Positions 1-9,184 of a stretch of 64,000 nucleotides of DNA are shown in pieces (positions within the stretch are counted from its first letter, which is position 1; each line of letters begins with the position of its first letter). The notes beneath the pieces were generated by a model, which searched no databases, was not told the DNA's origin, and saw only the letters and a list, made by a program, of their open reading frames with translations. Both the position numbers and the translations under genes were made by a program. The DNA comes from Acidobacteriales bacterium 59-55 (GTDB lineage: Bacteria; Acidobacteriota; Terriglobia; Terriglobales; Acidobacteriaceae): positions 806,001-870,000 of the forward strand of contig MKSV01000007.1 of NCBI GenBank assembly GCA_001897435.1, in the 5' to 3' direction.

Positions 1-4
1 TAAG

Positions 5-29
5 AGCGCTCTCATCCGAGGGCGCTTTT
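5..29 (+). terminator. Rho-independent terminator of the gene upstream of the window
   Basis: AGCGCTCTC (5-13) and GAGGGCGCT (18-26) pair as a 9-bp stem with one G-T wobble and a 4-nt loop, followed by a short T run. It probably ends a gene that finishes at or before base 1, separating it from the flagellar operon. Confidence 0.7.
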
Positions 30-73
30 GTTTGGGTGTTGAACTGCATGGGTAATCGCGTGGAGGTGAAGAC

Positions 74-436
74 ATGGAAGTGACAACCCCGCTGAGCGAT
101 GCGCTAAATCGCTATCTCGATCTGACCAGCGAGCAGATGAAGCTGACGGCCAGCAACATGGCCAACGTCGATACCCCGGGATACAGGGCCACGGGCTTTG
201 ACTTTGAGCAGGCATTCGCCCGCGAGATGAACAGCAGCCCCGACGCGAACTTCAGCGCAGGCGAGCCGGTCGTCGAGGTCGATGGCCTGGTGTCGCGGCC
301 GGACGGCAACGATGTCTCGATGGACCGCGAGGGTATGCAACTGGCCAAGTCGCAACTGCAGTTCCGGCTCGGCGTCGAGCTGCTGAAGCAGCAGTTCACC
401 AACGTGATGGATGCGATTCACGCGGAGGCGAAGTAG
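74..436 (+). CDS. flgB: Flagellar basal-body rod protein FlgB
   Basis: A 120-residue proximal rod component of the flagellar basal body, exported by the flagellar type III system. The family signature NMANVDTPGYRATGFDF lies at residues 28-44, and the length is normal for FlgB. The start is supported by GGAGGTG about 7 bases upstream of the ATG. It is the first gene of a long co-directional flagellar operon and sits 3 bases before flgC. No signal peptide is expected or seen. Identification is from motif plus the flgB-flgC-fliE order. Confidence 0.95.
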   Translation: MEVTTPLSDALNRYLDLTSEQMKLTASNMANVDTPGYRATGFDFEQAFAREMNSSPDANFSAGEPVVEVDGLVSRPDGNDVSMDREGMQLAKSQLQFRLGVELLKQQFTNVMDAIHAEAK

Positions 437-439
437 GCC

Positions 440-961
440 ATGAATCTCTTTGGCGTGATGGATGTAAGCGCGTCGGCACTGAAGGCCGAGCGGATCCGGG
501 CCGAGGTGGTCGCCTCGAATATGGCGAACGCCGAGACGACGCGGACGCCCGAAGGCGGCCCGTATCAGCGGCATCATGTCGTGTTCGAGTCCGAGGGCGG
601 CAGCAGCAGCTTTGGGCACTCGCTGATCAGTCAGATGAATGGCGGCGCGTTCGGCGGCGGATTCAACGAAGGTCTGACAGGCGGCCTGGCAAGCGGTCTG
701 CCGGGCAGCGTGACGGCGGCCAACGCCACCCCCGGTGGGGTTGCGGTGACCGGCGTCATCACCGACGAGAGCGCACCGTTGCGCCGATACGATCCCGAGC
801 ATCCCGATGCCGGGCCGGACGGCTTTGTTGCCTATCCCGACATTAATCCTCTCACTGAGATGGTGGATCTGATGGGAGCGACGCGGTCGTACGGAATGAA
901 CGCCTCGGCGGTTCAGGCGGAGAAGAACATGGTCACATCTTCGCTGGATATTTTGAAGTAG
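440..961 (+). CDS. flgC: Flagellar basal-body rod protein FlgC
   Basis: A proximal rod protein of 173 residues. The N-terminal rod signature is at residues 22-40 (ASNMANAETTRTPEGGPYQR region), and the C-terminal heptad-rich helix ends with ASAVQAEKNMVTSSLDILK. It is longer than typical FlgC (about 135-140 residues) because of a Gly/Ala-rich insertion at about residues 70-105 (GGAFGGGFNEGLTGGLASG). Such loops are tolerated between the two conserved terminal helices. It is 3 bases from flgB and followed by fliE, the usual order. Confidence 0.95.
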   Translation: MNLFGVMDVSASALKAERIRAEVVASNMANAETTRTPEGGPYQRHHVVFESEGGSSSFGHSLISQMNGGAFGGGFNEGLTGGLASGLPGSVTAANATPGGVAVTGVITDESAPLRRYDPEHPDAGPDGFVAYPDINPLTEMVDLMGATRSYGMNASAVQAEKNMVTSSLDILK

Positions 962-986
962 AGCAGGCAACGGAGGGATAGAAGAC

Positions 987-1325
987 ATGATGGACCCGGG
1001 AGCAATAGCGGGAGTAATGAAGGGCGTGCAGGGAGTCGCCGGAACGGACGGATTTCTCGACGCGGCGATGAACGCGAGTGCAGGCACAGCGGCGTCAGCC
1101 GCGTCGGTTCCTTTTGCCGGAATGTTTCAGACCATGGTCGAGCAGACCAGCGATCTCGACAAGAAGGCGTCGCAGGCGGTCACCGGCCTGCTCAGCGGGC
1201 AGGGCGTAGAGATCCATGACGCGATGATCGCGACGCAGAAGGCGGACATGGCCTTCGAGTTGGCGTTGCAGGTACGCAACAAGGCAGTCGGCGCGTACCA
1301 GCAGATGATGGGCATGCAGTTCTAG
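987..1325 (+). CDS. fliE: Flagellar hook-basal body protein FliE
   Basis: FliE joins the MS ring to the rod. This 112-residue product has the conserved C-terminal part at residues 50-112, including HDAMIATQKADMAFELALQ and a terminal RNKAVGAYQQMMGMQF, typical of the family. GGAGGG about 9 bases before the ATG at 987 supports that start; a second ATG follows directly at 990. It lies between flgC and fliF, as in most flagellar operons. Confidence 0.95.
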   Translation: MMDPGAIAGVMKGVQGVAGTDGFLDAAMNASAGTAASAASVPFAGMFQTMVEQTSDLDKKASQAVTGLLSGQGVEIHDAMIATQKADMAFELALQVRNKAVGAYQQMMGMQF

Positions 1326-1351
1326 ACAATCGGAAGAGATGCTGAGGCGAG

Positions 1352-3148
1352 ATGGCGGAGACGGAACAGGCAGGGCTACAGCGGGCTGGGCAGAGCAGCT
1401 CCGACGCGCCCGGCGGAGGAGCAGCCGGGAGGGCGATGGCCATGGTGTCGGCGTTGCGCGACCGGCTGATAGAGATGCCGTCGGCGAAGCGCACCTGGCT
1501 GATTGCATCGGCCGCGTTTCTGGCGGCGATATGTGTCGGAATGATGTGGTTTGCTCAGCGCCCGGATTGGAAGGTGCTGTTCAGCGGGCTCGATGGAAGG
1601 GACACGCAGCAGGTGTCGCAGGAGCTTGCCGCCGCCGGAATTCCCTTTGAGACGGGGACCGATGGGTCGAGTATCGAGGTTCCGGCAGACACGCTGGACA
1701 AGGCACGGATGGAGGTCGCGGCGAAGGGCATGCCGCAGAGCGGACGCCTGGGCTTCGAGCTCTTCGACAAGCCCAACTGGGTCGGCAGCGAGTTCGATGA
1801 GCGGGTGAATTATCAGCGTGCGCTCGAGGGAGAGTTGGAGCACACCATTGAAACGCTGGGTGTCGTACAGTCTGCGCGGGTGCATCTGGTACTGCCGCAG
1901 CCAAGCCTGTTTGCCACCGAGGAGAAAGCCGCGAAGGCATCCGTTGTGCTCAAGCTACGACGTCCGGTCGTCGATCCGGAGCAGGCCGATGCCATTCGCA
2001 GCCTGGTGGCAGGCGCGGTCGAGAATCTAAGCCCCGACCAGGTGACGCTGGTCGACGCGGATGGGCGGGCAAACCTCAAGCCCCGGTCCAACGATGCCGG
2101 CAGGGAAGAGGAAGAGCAGGCGATGGAAGCGAAGCTGGTCGCGATGCTGGAGCCGCTTGCCGGACGCGACAACGTGCGCGCGACCGTGAATGTGAGTTAT
2201 GAGGATGGCAGCGAGGAGCGCACGGACGAGGTCTACGACCCCAGCCAGACGGCGACGCTGAGCATGCAGAAGAGCGAACAGGTCTCGGCGCTGCCGGTGC
2301 AGCCTGTCGGCGTTCCGGGAACGGCCAGCAACTCTCCGGCCGGCGCACCTGCAGGATCGGTGGCAGGATCGCAGGCTGCGGCTGCTCCGGGAACGCCGCC
2401 GCTGTTGCAAAAGCAGGCGCTGCCGGTCTATCCGCAACAGGGCAGTGGACGAGACCAGAGCATTCACGAAGAGAACGGAACCTATGGCGTCACCAAGCAC
2501 CTGCTGCATTCGGAAGAAGGACCGGGAAGAGTGCGGAGAATTACCGCCGCAGTCGTGGTGAACGACCGCTCCATGACCGAGGGCGCAGGCAAGCTGGAGC
2601 ACACCGTCTGGAAGCCGAGGAGCGCGGAGGAGATGCGCCGGCTGGAACAACTGGCCCAGGCGGCCGTGGGCTACGATCCCCGGCGCGGCGACCAGGTGGT
2701 GATGGAGAACATCAGCTTCAGCACGAACTCTCCGCAGAGGAAACCCCCGGTAATGGAGAGAGTTCTCGAAGGCGCTCGTTCCCTGATGAACTCGCAGCCG
2801 GGATTGATGCGAACAGCAGCGATAGGAATCTGCGGGCTTCTGCTGATTCTCTTTGTGCTTCGGCCGATAGCGCGGCAGATGACCGATACCCTGCGCGAGC
2901 CGCCCTTGCTGACCTCGGGCGCGAACCTCGGCACGGTTCTGGGCAAGGAGCAGGAGAGGATGCTGCCGCCTGAGCCCGATTGGAGGCCCGAAGAAGAGGA
3001 GGCGATGACGTCTTTGCCGGTCATGACCAGGGCGCAGCGCCAGCAGCAGGGCATCTTCGAGCATGTGTCGGAACATATCCGGCGCGATCCGGCGCAGAGC
3101 ACGCGGCTGATCGAGGGATGGATCGGATCGTCCGAGGAGGGTAAGTGA
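1352..3148 (+). CDS. fliF: Flagellar MS-ring protein FliF
   Basis: FliF forms the membrane-embedded MS ring, the foundation of the basal body and export gate. The 598-residue protein has a first membrane segment at about residues 47-67, a large periplasmic region with the YscJ/FliF domain (for example FELFDKPNWVGSEFDERVNY), and a second membrane segment at about 483-503. The short cytoplasmic tail that binds FliG ends with the sequence RLIEGWIGSSEEGK. A Gly/Ala/Pro-rich linker at about 315-350 is low-complexity. Its stop codon overlaps the start of fliG, which implies translational coupling. Confidence 0.95.
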   Translation: MAETEQAGLQRAGQSSSDAPGGGAAGRAMAMVSALRDRLIEMPSAKRTWLIASAAFLAAICVGMMWFAQRPDWKVLFSGLDGRDTQQVSQELAAAGIPFETGTDGSSIEVPADTLDKARMEVAAKGMPQSGRLGFELFDKPNWVGSEFDERVNYQRALEGELEHTIETLGVVQSARVHLVLPQPSLFATEEKAAKASVVLKLRRPVVDPEQADAIRSLVAGAVENLSPDQVTLVDADGRANLKPRSNDAGREEEEQAMEAKLVAMLEPLAGRDNVRATVNVSYEDGSEERTDEVYDPSQTATLSMQKSEQVSALPVQPVGVPGTASNSPAGAPAGSVAGSQAAAAPGTPPLLQKQALPVYPQQGSGRDQSIHEENGTYGVTKHLLHSEEGPGRVRRITAAVVVNDRSMTEGAGKLEHTVWKPRSAEEMRRLEQLAQAAVGYDPRRGDQVVMENISFSTNSPQRKPPVMERVLEGARSLMNSQPGLMRTAAIGICGLLLILFVLRPIARQMTDTLREPPLLTSGANLGTVLGKEQERMLPPEPDWRPEEEEAMTSLPVMTRAQRQQQGIFEHVSEHIRRDPAQSTRLIEGWIGSSEEGK

Positions 3149-4236
3149 TGGGGGCAACGATGCAGATGAGAGGAGCGGAGGCAATGCGGCAGAATCCGTT
3201 ATTGCTGCCCGCTGAATCGGGATTCGCACCGGCGGAGATACCGGGGCTGCGCAAGGCCGCGATCCTGATGGTGGCGCTCGGCGACGATCTGGCGAAGACG
3301 CTGTTTCAGAGCCTGTCGGATACCGACGTGCGGCGGGTGACCGACGAGATCACGCGCCTGGGAGAAGTACCTGCGCAGCAGTTGACGCAGGTCATGACGG
3401 AATTTTATGGGTTGCTCGAGACGCAGCAATACATGGTGCGCGGCGGCCCGGAGTATGCGCTCAAGCTGTTGACGGAGGCGTTCGGCGCGAGCAAGGCAGA
3501 GGATCTGCTCGCTCAGGTCAAGCGAGTCCGCGAACGCGCCAACGGAGATATGGCGATCCTGCAGAAGATGGAGCCGCAGCATCTGAGCAAGTTTCTCGAG
3601 AACGAACATCCACAGACAATTGCGCTGGTACTAGCGCATCTCGATGCCAAGCGTGGGTCGGCGGTGCTGATGAGTCTGCATGGGCAACTGCGGGTGGATG
3701 TGGTGCGGCGACTGGCGGAGATGCGGCAGTTCTCGGCGGAGATGGCGCAGACGGTCGCGCTGGTACTGCATAAGCGCATGGAAGGCGCTGGCTCGGGCGG
3801 TAGAAAGTCCTACTCCGGATTCAAGGCGGTAGCCGAGTTGCTGAACCGGCTGGACCAGATCGAGAGCAAGGGCATCCTCGAAGAGATCGAGCACGATGAG
3901 CCGCAGCTTGCCATCGGGATCAGAAACCTGATGTTCACGTTCGAAGACCTGGTCACGGTTCCGCCGGAGAGTATTCGGGAGTTCATCGCTGCCGCCGACA
4001 AGAAGGTGCTGGCGATGGCCTTGAAGGGCGGGCGCGACAACGTCAAGGCGCATCTGTTCCGCGCGATGAGTTCGCGCGCAGTCGATATGTTGAAGGAGGA
4101 CATGGAGGTGATGGGGCCGGTGCGAATGCGGGACGTAAGTCATGCGCAACAGGAGTTGCTCGGGTTGGCGCGGCAGCTTGAAAGCGAAGGCCGGATGATT
4201 CTGAAGATGGAGGTCGACGATGATATCGCCGTCTGA
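3148..4236 (+). CDS. fliG: Flagellar motor switch protein FliG
   Basis: FliG is the rotor component that contacts the stator and sits on FliF. The product is about 362 residues. The middle domain carries the EHPQTIALVLAHLD motif (about residues 151-164). The C-terminal torque helix region contains FEDLVTVPPESIREFI and a charged series with DKKVLAMALKGG. I chose ATG 3148, which overlaps the fliF stop (TGATG) and has AGGAGGG 6 bases upstream. A GTG at 3145 and a later ATG at 3184 with its own GGAG are alternatives. It overlaps fliH by 17 bases. Confidence 0.95.
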   Translation: MGATMQMRGAEAMRQNPLLLPAESGFAPAEIPGLRKAAILMVALGDDLAKTLFQSLSDTDVRRVTDEITRLGEVPAQQLTQVMTEFYGLLETQQYMVRGGPEYALKLLTEAFGASKAEDLLAQVKRVRERANGDMAILQKMEPQHLSKFLENEHPQTIALVLAHLDAKRGSAVLMSLHGQLRVDVVRRLAEMRQFSAEMAQTVALVLHKRMEGAGSGGRKSYSGFKAVAELLNRLDQIESKGILEEIEHDEPQLAIGIRNLMFTFEDLVTVPPESIREFIAAADKKVLAMALKGGRDNVKAHLFRAMSSRAVDMLKEDMEVMGPVRMRDVSHAQQELLGLARQLESEGRMILKMEVDDDIAV

Positions 4237-4960
4237 TTCGGTGAGCGATCCTGTGCTGGCGGGAATGCCCGCCCGGCTGCCGAACGGAGCGCCGCAACCG
4301 GCGAAGGTATCTCGGCTCAAGTTCCACGCGCTAGAGCACGGGGTAGACGAGTCCCTGCAGGATACCGATTCCAGATCGAGTCTGTCTGAAGAGGAGGCGT
4401 CCCGGCGAGACGAGGTTGCCGCTCTCAAAGAGCAACTGCAAAGGCAGACGCAGCAGAGTGCTGCGGAGATCGAGACTGCGGAGTGGAAGGCCAGGGCTGC
4501 TGCAAGGATGGATTGGGAAGAAGAGTTGGACAGCCGGCTCGCCTTGGAGCGTGCCCGGGTCTCGCATGCCTGCTATGCCTTCGCGAAGGAGCGAGCGGGC
4601 TACTTTGCCGAAGTCGAAAGAGAGGTGGTCAAGCTGGCGTTGGCGATCGCCGCTCGCGTGCTGCATCGCGAGGCAAACTTCGATCCTCTATTGCTGGCTG
4701 CGACGGTGCGGGTCGCGCTCGAGAAGATATCCGATAGCAGTGCAACGATCCTGCGGGTGCCCCCGATTGAGATAGAGGGGTGGCAAAAGATGTTTGTTGC
4801 GGGAACAAAGCCCGTGGTCGAACTGGTTGCCGATGAGAGCCTGCAGCCGGGAGACTGTGTCCTTGAGACGCACGTCGGGCAAGTAGAGTTAGGGGTAAGC
4901 GCCCAACTGGAAGAGATCGAAAGGGGATTCTTCGATCTTCTCAATCAGAGGCCCGCATGA
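4220..4960 (+). CDS. fliH: Flagellar assembly protein FliH
   Basis: FliH regulates the FliI ATPase at the export gate. This 246-residue protein has a divergent disordered N-terminus, a coiled-coil Glu/Arg/Ala-rich centre (about residues 60-125), and a C-terminal FliH/YscL domain (about 130-243) with EVEREVVKLALAIAARVLHR and GDCVLETHVGQVELGVSAQL, the family's most conserved stretches. It overlaps fliG by 17 bases and fliI by 4 (ATGA). The assignment is by domain and position between fliG and fliI. Confidence 0.9.
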   Translation: MISPSDSVSDPVLAGMPARLPNGAPQPAKVSRLKFHALEHGVDESLQDTDSRSSLSEEEASRRDEVAALKEQLQRQTQQSAAEIETAEWKARAAARMDWEEELDSRLALERARVSHACYAFAKERAGYFAEVEREVVKLALAIAARVLHREANFDPLLLAATVRVALEKISDSSATILRVPPIEIEGWQKMFVAGTKPVVELVADESLQPGDCVLETHVGQVELGVSAQLEEIERGFFDLLNQRPA

Positions 4961-6297
4961 TGCTTGCGGCGCAGGATGTAGCGTCCGCCACGACTGGCAT
5001 GCTGGAGCCCTATTTCGCGCGGCTGGCGGCGCACCCTGCGTGGCGATGGAGCGGGTGCGTGGTCGAGGCGAACGGGCAGACCGTGGAGGCCGAAGGTCCG
5101 CTCTGTTCGGTGGGAGAGTGTTGCGAGATTCTCGATGGAGCGGGGCACAGGCACCGTGCCGAGGTTATTGGTTTCAGCGGGCGGCATGTGGTAGCGATGC
5201 CGCTCGAAGCGACCGAGGGCATTCGCTACGGCGATTCTCTGACGGCGATGGGGATTGCCCCGGGCATTGCAGTCGGGGAAGAGATGGCTGGCCGTATCGT
5301 CAACGCCCTGGGTATGCCGCTCGACGGATTGTCGGCGCCAAGAGTATTGGAAGTGTGGCCGCTCGACGGCGCGGTGCCGCACCCCATGGAGCGAGAGCCG
5401 ATACGCGAGCCGTTACAGACAGGCCTGCGGGTTCTCGATGGAATGTTGACGGTAGGCCGTGGTCAGCGCATCGGCATCTTCGGTGGATCGGGCGTGGGCA
5501 AAAGCACGCTGATCGGGATGATGACACGCAATACGGCGGCCGACCTCACTGTGGTTGGGCTGGTGGGCGAGCGCGGCCGCGAGGTGCGGGAGTTTGTCGA
5601 AGACTCACTGGGCGAGGAAGGCCGGAAGCGGGCAGTCGTGCTGGTTTCGACCTCCGACCAGAGCCCTCTGCTGAGGATGCGGGCGGCGATGGCGGCGACG
5701 GCAGTTGCCGAGTTTTACGCTGCGCGAGGCAGGCATGTGCTGCTGGTGCTCGATTCGTTGACGCGCTATGCCATGGCCGCGCGGGAGGTTGGGCTGGCTG
5801 CGGGAGAGCCTCCGGCGAGCAAGGGCTATACGCCGTCGGTCTTCAGCCGGTTGGCGAAGCTGGTCGAGCGGGCGGGAAACTTTCGCAACGGGAGCATTAC
5901 GGCGTTCTATACCGTGCTGATGGAGGGAGACGATCAGCAGGATCCCGTGGTCGATGCGGCGCGGTCGCTGCTCGACGGGCACGTCGTCCTGTCGCGATCG
6001 ATGGCAACCGCGGGATGGTATCCACCGGTCGACATCCTGGATTCGTTGAGCCGATTGATGCCGGTGGTAACGACACCCGAGCACAAGGCCAAGGCCGCGA
6101 CCGTTCGGAGGCTTCTGTCGTCGTATGCGCGATCTGAAGACCTGATTCGCATTGGAGCCTACAAGGCTGGAACGGACGAAGAATTGGATCGGGCGATACG
6201 GGCGATGCCATTACTGCGGGAGTTTCTTGAGCAGGGAAGCGAGGAAAGCGCCACGATGGAAGAGACCGTCTCGCAACTCAAGACGATGGCGCTCTAG
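4957..6297 (+). CDS. fliI: Flagellum-specific ATPase FliI
   Basis: FliI is the ATPase of the flagellar type III export apparatus, a homologue of the F1 beta subunit. The 446-residue protein has the Walker A motif GGSGVGKST at residues 176-184, a Walker B-like region LLVLDSLTRYAMAAREV, and the diagnostic EPPASKGYTPSVFSRL segment. The length matches the family. ATG overlaps the fliH stop. It is followed 2 bases later by the start of the interrupted fliJ. Confidence 0.97.
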   Translation: MMLAAQDVASATTGMLEPYFARLAAHPAWRWSGCVVEANGQTVEAEGPLCSVGECCEILDGAGHRHRAEVIGFSGRHVVAMPLEATEGIRYGDSLTAMGIAPGIAVGEEMAGRIVNALGMPLDGLSAPRVLEVWPLDGAVPHPMEREPIREPLQTGLRVLDGMLTVGRGQRIGIFGGSGVGKSTLIGMMTRNTAADLTVVGLVGERGREVREFVEDSLGEEGRKRAVVLVSTSDQSPLLRMRAAMAATAVAEFYAARGRHVLLVLDSLTRYAMAAREVGLAAGEPPASKGYTPSVFSRLAKLVERAGNFRNGSITAFYTVLMEGDDQQDPVVDAARSLLDGHVVLSRSMATAGWYPPVDILDSLSRLMPVVTTPEHKAKAATVRRLLSSYARSEDLIRIGAYKAGTDEELDRAIRAMPLLREFLEQGSEESATMEETVSQLKTMAL

Positions 6298-6299
6298 CG

Positions 6300-6782
6300 A
6301 TGAAGTCGCGCCTCGAGGGGCTGAAGCGTCTTGTCTCCCTCTATGGGGGCGTCGAAGAGATGCACTCGACAGAGTTGCAGAGGAGAACGGCAGCGGTTCG
6401 CGAGGCCTAGCGGGCCATTGCATCCCAGCAGAGCGTGCTACGCAGATCGGCTTCGTGCGCCCACTCCGAACTCACCACCGGAGATCGCGTGGGATGGAAG
6501 TCTGTCCAGGTGCAGCGTGAGATTGCGGAGTGGAAGCAGGAGCGTCTCGAACAGGTCCGTGTGGAACGCGAGCGCTCGAACGAGGAAGCCAGAAGCCGCT
6601 ATCTCGCGAGCCGCTTAAGAAGCGAGCAGGTAAAGCATCTGGTCGAGCGAGCGGCGGCACAGACAGCGATCGAGGCCGGGCGGCGAACGCAGGCTGGCCT
6701 CGACGACCGGTTTCTCTTGCGGAAGAGGTGGACGGACGCGCGGCAAGAGCCGGACGCGGCCGCGGAGATGAAAGTTTCCTAA
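6300..6782 (+). pseudogene. fliJ: fliJ interrupted by an in-frame amber codon
   Basis: FliJ is the coiled-coil stalk that activates FlhA in flagellar export. An ATG 2 bases after fliI opens MKSRLEGLKRLVSLYGGVEE, a FliJ-like N-terminus. After 36 codons a TAG (6408-6410) stops the frame. The same frame continues for 124 codons with RAIASQQSV and a Glu/Arg/Gln-rich helix (VQREIAEWKQERLEQVRVER) to the TAA at 6782. Read through, the product would be about 160 residues, near normal FliJ length. FliJ-family proteins often have Glu or Gln where the stop falls, so a single substitution is enough. Restart at GTG 6435 is possible. Other explanations are sequencing error or a functional two-piece FliJ. 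Confidence 0.75.
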
Positions 6783-6846
6783 TGGAGTCCACAGCTCGCA
6801 TGGCATCTCAAATGCACTTCCCGCATAGGACGAAAAGGGGAGAGAC

Positions 6847-8646
6847 ATGCTGACGACGGCAGTGAGTCTAGTGTCAATCGGCGCCGAGCCGGCAAATTCG
6901 CATCCTGTTTCCTCCGAGCAAATCAATACGGAGAGCGGCTTGTTCGCGAATGCCTTTGATGAAAAAGTCGCATCCGCAGGCGAGGCGCAGCCGAAGATCG
7001 CCGATGCTAAAGTCTCACAAAATATGAAGGACGGCAAAAGTTCTGCTGCCGCGCAGCATCCTCACGGATCGGCTGACAGCACAACAGGCGCAAAAAAAGG
7101 TGTGGGCATTCCGATACAGGGCGAACTCAAGGACGCTGCATCTGCGCGTGATAGCAAGGATCAGAATACGAAGGGGGCAACTGCCTTGCTGAGCGGAGCC
7201 AAGGCCGCTGCATCCGAGGCCGCGGAGCCGCAGAAGAGTAAATCGAAGGCGAACACAAGCGCCGTCCCTAAGGCATCGGTGAACGCTCCGGTAGAGGCTC
7301 CGCTCGACGATTCTTTGGATGTTCCGGATAACCGGGTTACTGCCGGAAACGTTCCGTTCACAGGACAGACGAGTTCGACCTCGGAGGCCGATGCGCCGCG
7401 GACCGAGGCGAGCGATGGAACTGCCGCTCCTGCGACAGATGCTTCGACCTCGGCGGGTCTGCTTCAGGCCGGCCATGGCCAGAAGGTGGGGGCGCCGGAT
7501 CAGAAAGAGTTGGAGATAGCCGATCCGGAGACATCAAGCAAAGTGGCGGTGAAAGAACAGGGTGACGTCGGCAAAACAGGCAAGCCCTCGAAGCCGGAGA
7601 AAAAAGACGAGAAGGCTGCCGTATCGGCAGGGAATGCCGCTGGAATCGAAGCACAGATACAGATGACGATGACTGTCCCGGCGATCGCAGCCTCCAGCGA
7701 CGGCCAACCGAACAAGCCGAATGAGGTCGTGGACGATACTGTTTCTGCTGCGCCGACCTCCGCTTCTGGGATAACACTAGGAAAAAGTGGACGATTAGGT
7801 GCGGCCGGGAACAACAGCAAGGTTCCCATCAGCACGGCCAAAACCGATGCAGCAGCCGCAAAAGATGCAACTGCAACCGCGCCTGGCGATCCCGCATCCC
7901 TGAAGGCGACACCTGACCCAGCCAAGGCCGCAGCACGTCCTTCCGCTTCTGTAATCGGATCCGACACAAAAGGACAGGGTGATGTGACGGCGGTCTCACC
8001 GCTCGCGACTCACTCCGACGGAGGCGTTGCGGGAACTGTTGCCGGAGTTATGGCAGGCACCACAGCAGCGCAGACCGTTGTGTCGAAGCCGCAGACTGAG
8101 GCGGCGGCATCCTCTGCGGGAGCGATGCAGGCCGGTGCACCGACTGGCCCCGGCGCTCTTGGCGGCAGCCAGGTCGATGCAGCGCCCAAAACTTTGATGG
8201 CATCGCCGACTACGCTCGAGGTGGGCGTTCCCAATGGAACTCATGGATGGCTGAAGATTCGTGCGGAGATGACGAGCGGCGGGGTGGTCGATGCGTCCCT
8301 GTCGACATCCTCGCCCTCGGGGCAGGAGATGCTGCACCGGGAACTGCCTTCGTTGACGACGTATCTGCAGAACGAGCATGTCGCCGTTAATACAGTTGTG
8401 GTTCAACCCGCGGCGGCTGCCGGAGCGGACTTCCGCGGGCTCGCGGGCGGCATGAACGGTGATGGACGCGGACAGGCGCAAAGCGGCGGCCAGGGAGGAG
8501 AGAGGAGACAGGAGACGGCAGGCGCCGTGCTGAATCACGCGGAGAGTGTGAGGTCTTATGTCCACGTGCCGGGAATTGGAGGGGACGATCTATTGTCAAC
8601 CGCGTCGTATGCGGGCGGCGGAAGTTGGTTAAGCGTGCGGGCTTGA
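6847..8646 (+). CDS. fliK: Flagellar hook-length control protein FliK
   Basis: FliK measures hook length and switches export specificity. The 599-residue protein is low-complexity, rich in Ala, Ser, Lys, Thr and Gly through about residue 455, as expected for the extended ruler region. A folded C-terminal domain follows at about 456-525 (LEVGVPNGTHGWLKIRAEMT, then LHRELPSLTTYLQNEHVAVN), resembling the FliK C-terminal hook-length domain. It lies between fliJ and flgD, the standard place. The start ATG at 6847 has GGGGAGAG 5 bases upstream. The ruler is too divergent to identify by sequence alone. Confidence 0.85.
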   Translation: MLTTAVSLVSIGAEPANSHPVSSEQINTESGLFANAFDEKVASAGEAQPKIADAKVSQNMKDGKSSAAAQHPHGSADSTTGAKKGVGIPIQGELKDAASARDSKDQNTKGATALLSGAKAAASEAAEPQKSKSKANTSAVPKASVNAPVEAPLDDSLDVPDNRVTAGNVPFTGQTSSTSEADAPRTEASDGTAAPATDASTSAGLLQAGHGQKVGAPDQKELEIADPETSSKVAVKEQGDVGKTGKPSKPEKKDEKAAVSAGNAAGIEAQIQMTMTVPAIAASSDGQPNKPNEVVDDTVSAAPTSASGITLGKSGRLGAAGNNSKVPISTAKTDAAAAKDATATAPGDPASLKATPDPAKAAARPSASVIGSDTKGQGDVTAVSPLATHSDGGVAGTVAGVMAGTTAAQTVVSKPQTEAAASSAGAMQAGAPTGPGALGGSQVDAAPKTLMASPTTLEVGVPNGTHGWLKIRAEMTSGGVVDASLSTSSPSGQEMLHRELPSLTTYLQNEHVAVNTVVVQPAAAAGADFRGLAGGMNGDGRGQAQSGGQGGERRQETAGAVLNHAESVRSYVHVPGIGGDDLLSTASYAGGGSWLSVRA

Positions 8647-8731
8647 GCAGGTGTGTTCGATCTGCGCGAGTCAGGCTTGAGACAAATCAGTGAATGACCG
8701 GGCGAGAATGACCGGATTAGGGAGAGTGAAG

Positions 8732-9088
8732 ATGAGCGGAGTATTGATGAATTCGATCACAGCAGCAGGATCGGCGGCGGCCAGGGTTGCATCGGCGCTG
8801 GCGCGGCCGCGAGCGGCGTCGAACGCATCGGCAAAGGATGCGCAGGCGACAGGAGATTCGGGGTCGCCTGGCGGGTCAACGAACAGCACGGCGAGCGGGG
8901 CGACGATCACCTCCAACGATTTTCTGACGCTGCTGGTCAGCGAGTTGAAGAATCAGGATCCGACGCAGCCCACCGACCCCAATGCTTACATCCAGCAGTT
9001 GGTCGGCGTCAACAGCCTGCAGCAGTTGATCTCGATCAATCAGGAACTGGCGCCGCTGACCACATCTACTTCCAGTACCGGAAGCTAG
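8732..9088 (+). CDS. flgD: Flagellar hook assembly (cap) protein FlgD, short form
   Basis: FlgD is the scaffold cap for hook polymerisation. Only the N-terminal FlgD domain is present: DFLTLLVSELKNQDPTQPTD, followed by NAYIQQLVGVNSLQQLISIN. The usual C-terminal FlgD Ig-like/tudor part is absent, as in the short FlgD of some Gram-positive bacteria. I chose ATG 8732, which has GGAG about 8 bases upstream; in-frame ATGs at 8690 and 8708 lack a good ribosome site. This gives 118 residues. It precedes flgE by 96 bases. Confidence 0.88.
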   Translation: MSGVLMNSITAAGSAAARVASALARPRAASNASAKDAQATGDSGSPGGSTNSTASGATITSNDFLTLLVSELKNQDPTQPTDPNAYIQQLVGVNSLQQLISINQELAPLTTSTSSTGS

Positions 9089-9156
9089 GAGCGGCGACAG
9101 CGCAGGAACAAGAGAGCCTCGGCCTCGTGTCTGGCAGACGGCAATAACGAAATATC

Positions 9157-9168
9157 TACTTCGAAGTA
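9157..9168. other. 12-bp perfect palindrome upstream of flgE
   Basis: TACTTCGAAGTA is self-complementary and ends 3 bases before the AAGGAG ribosome site of flgE (9172-9177). It could be a small operator or an RNA hairpin affecting flgE translation. Twelve bases can occur by chance. Confidence 0.3.
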
Positions 9169-9184
9169 ATCAAGGAGAACGGCG

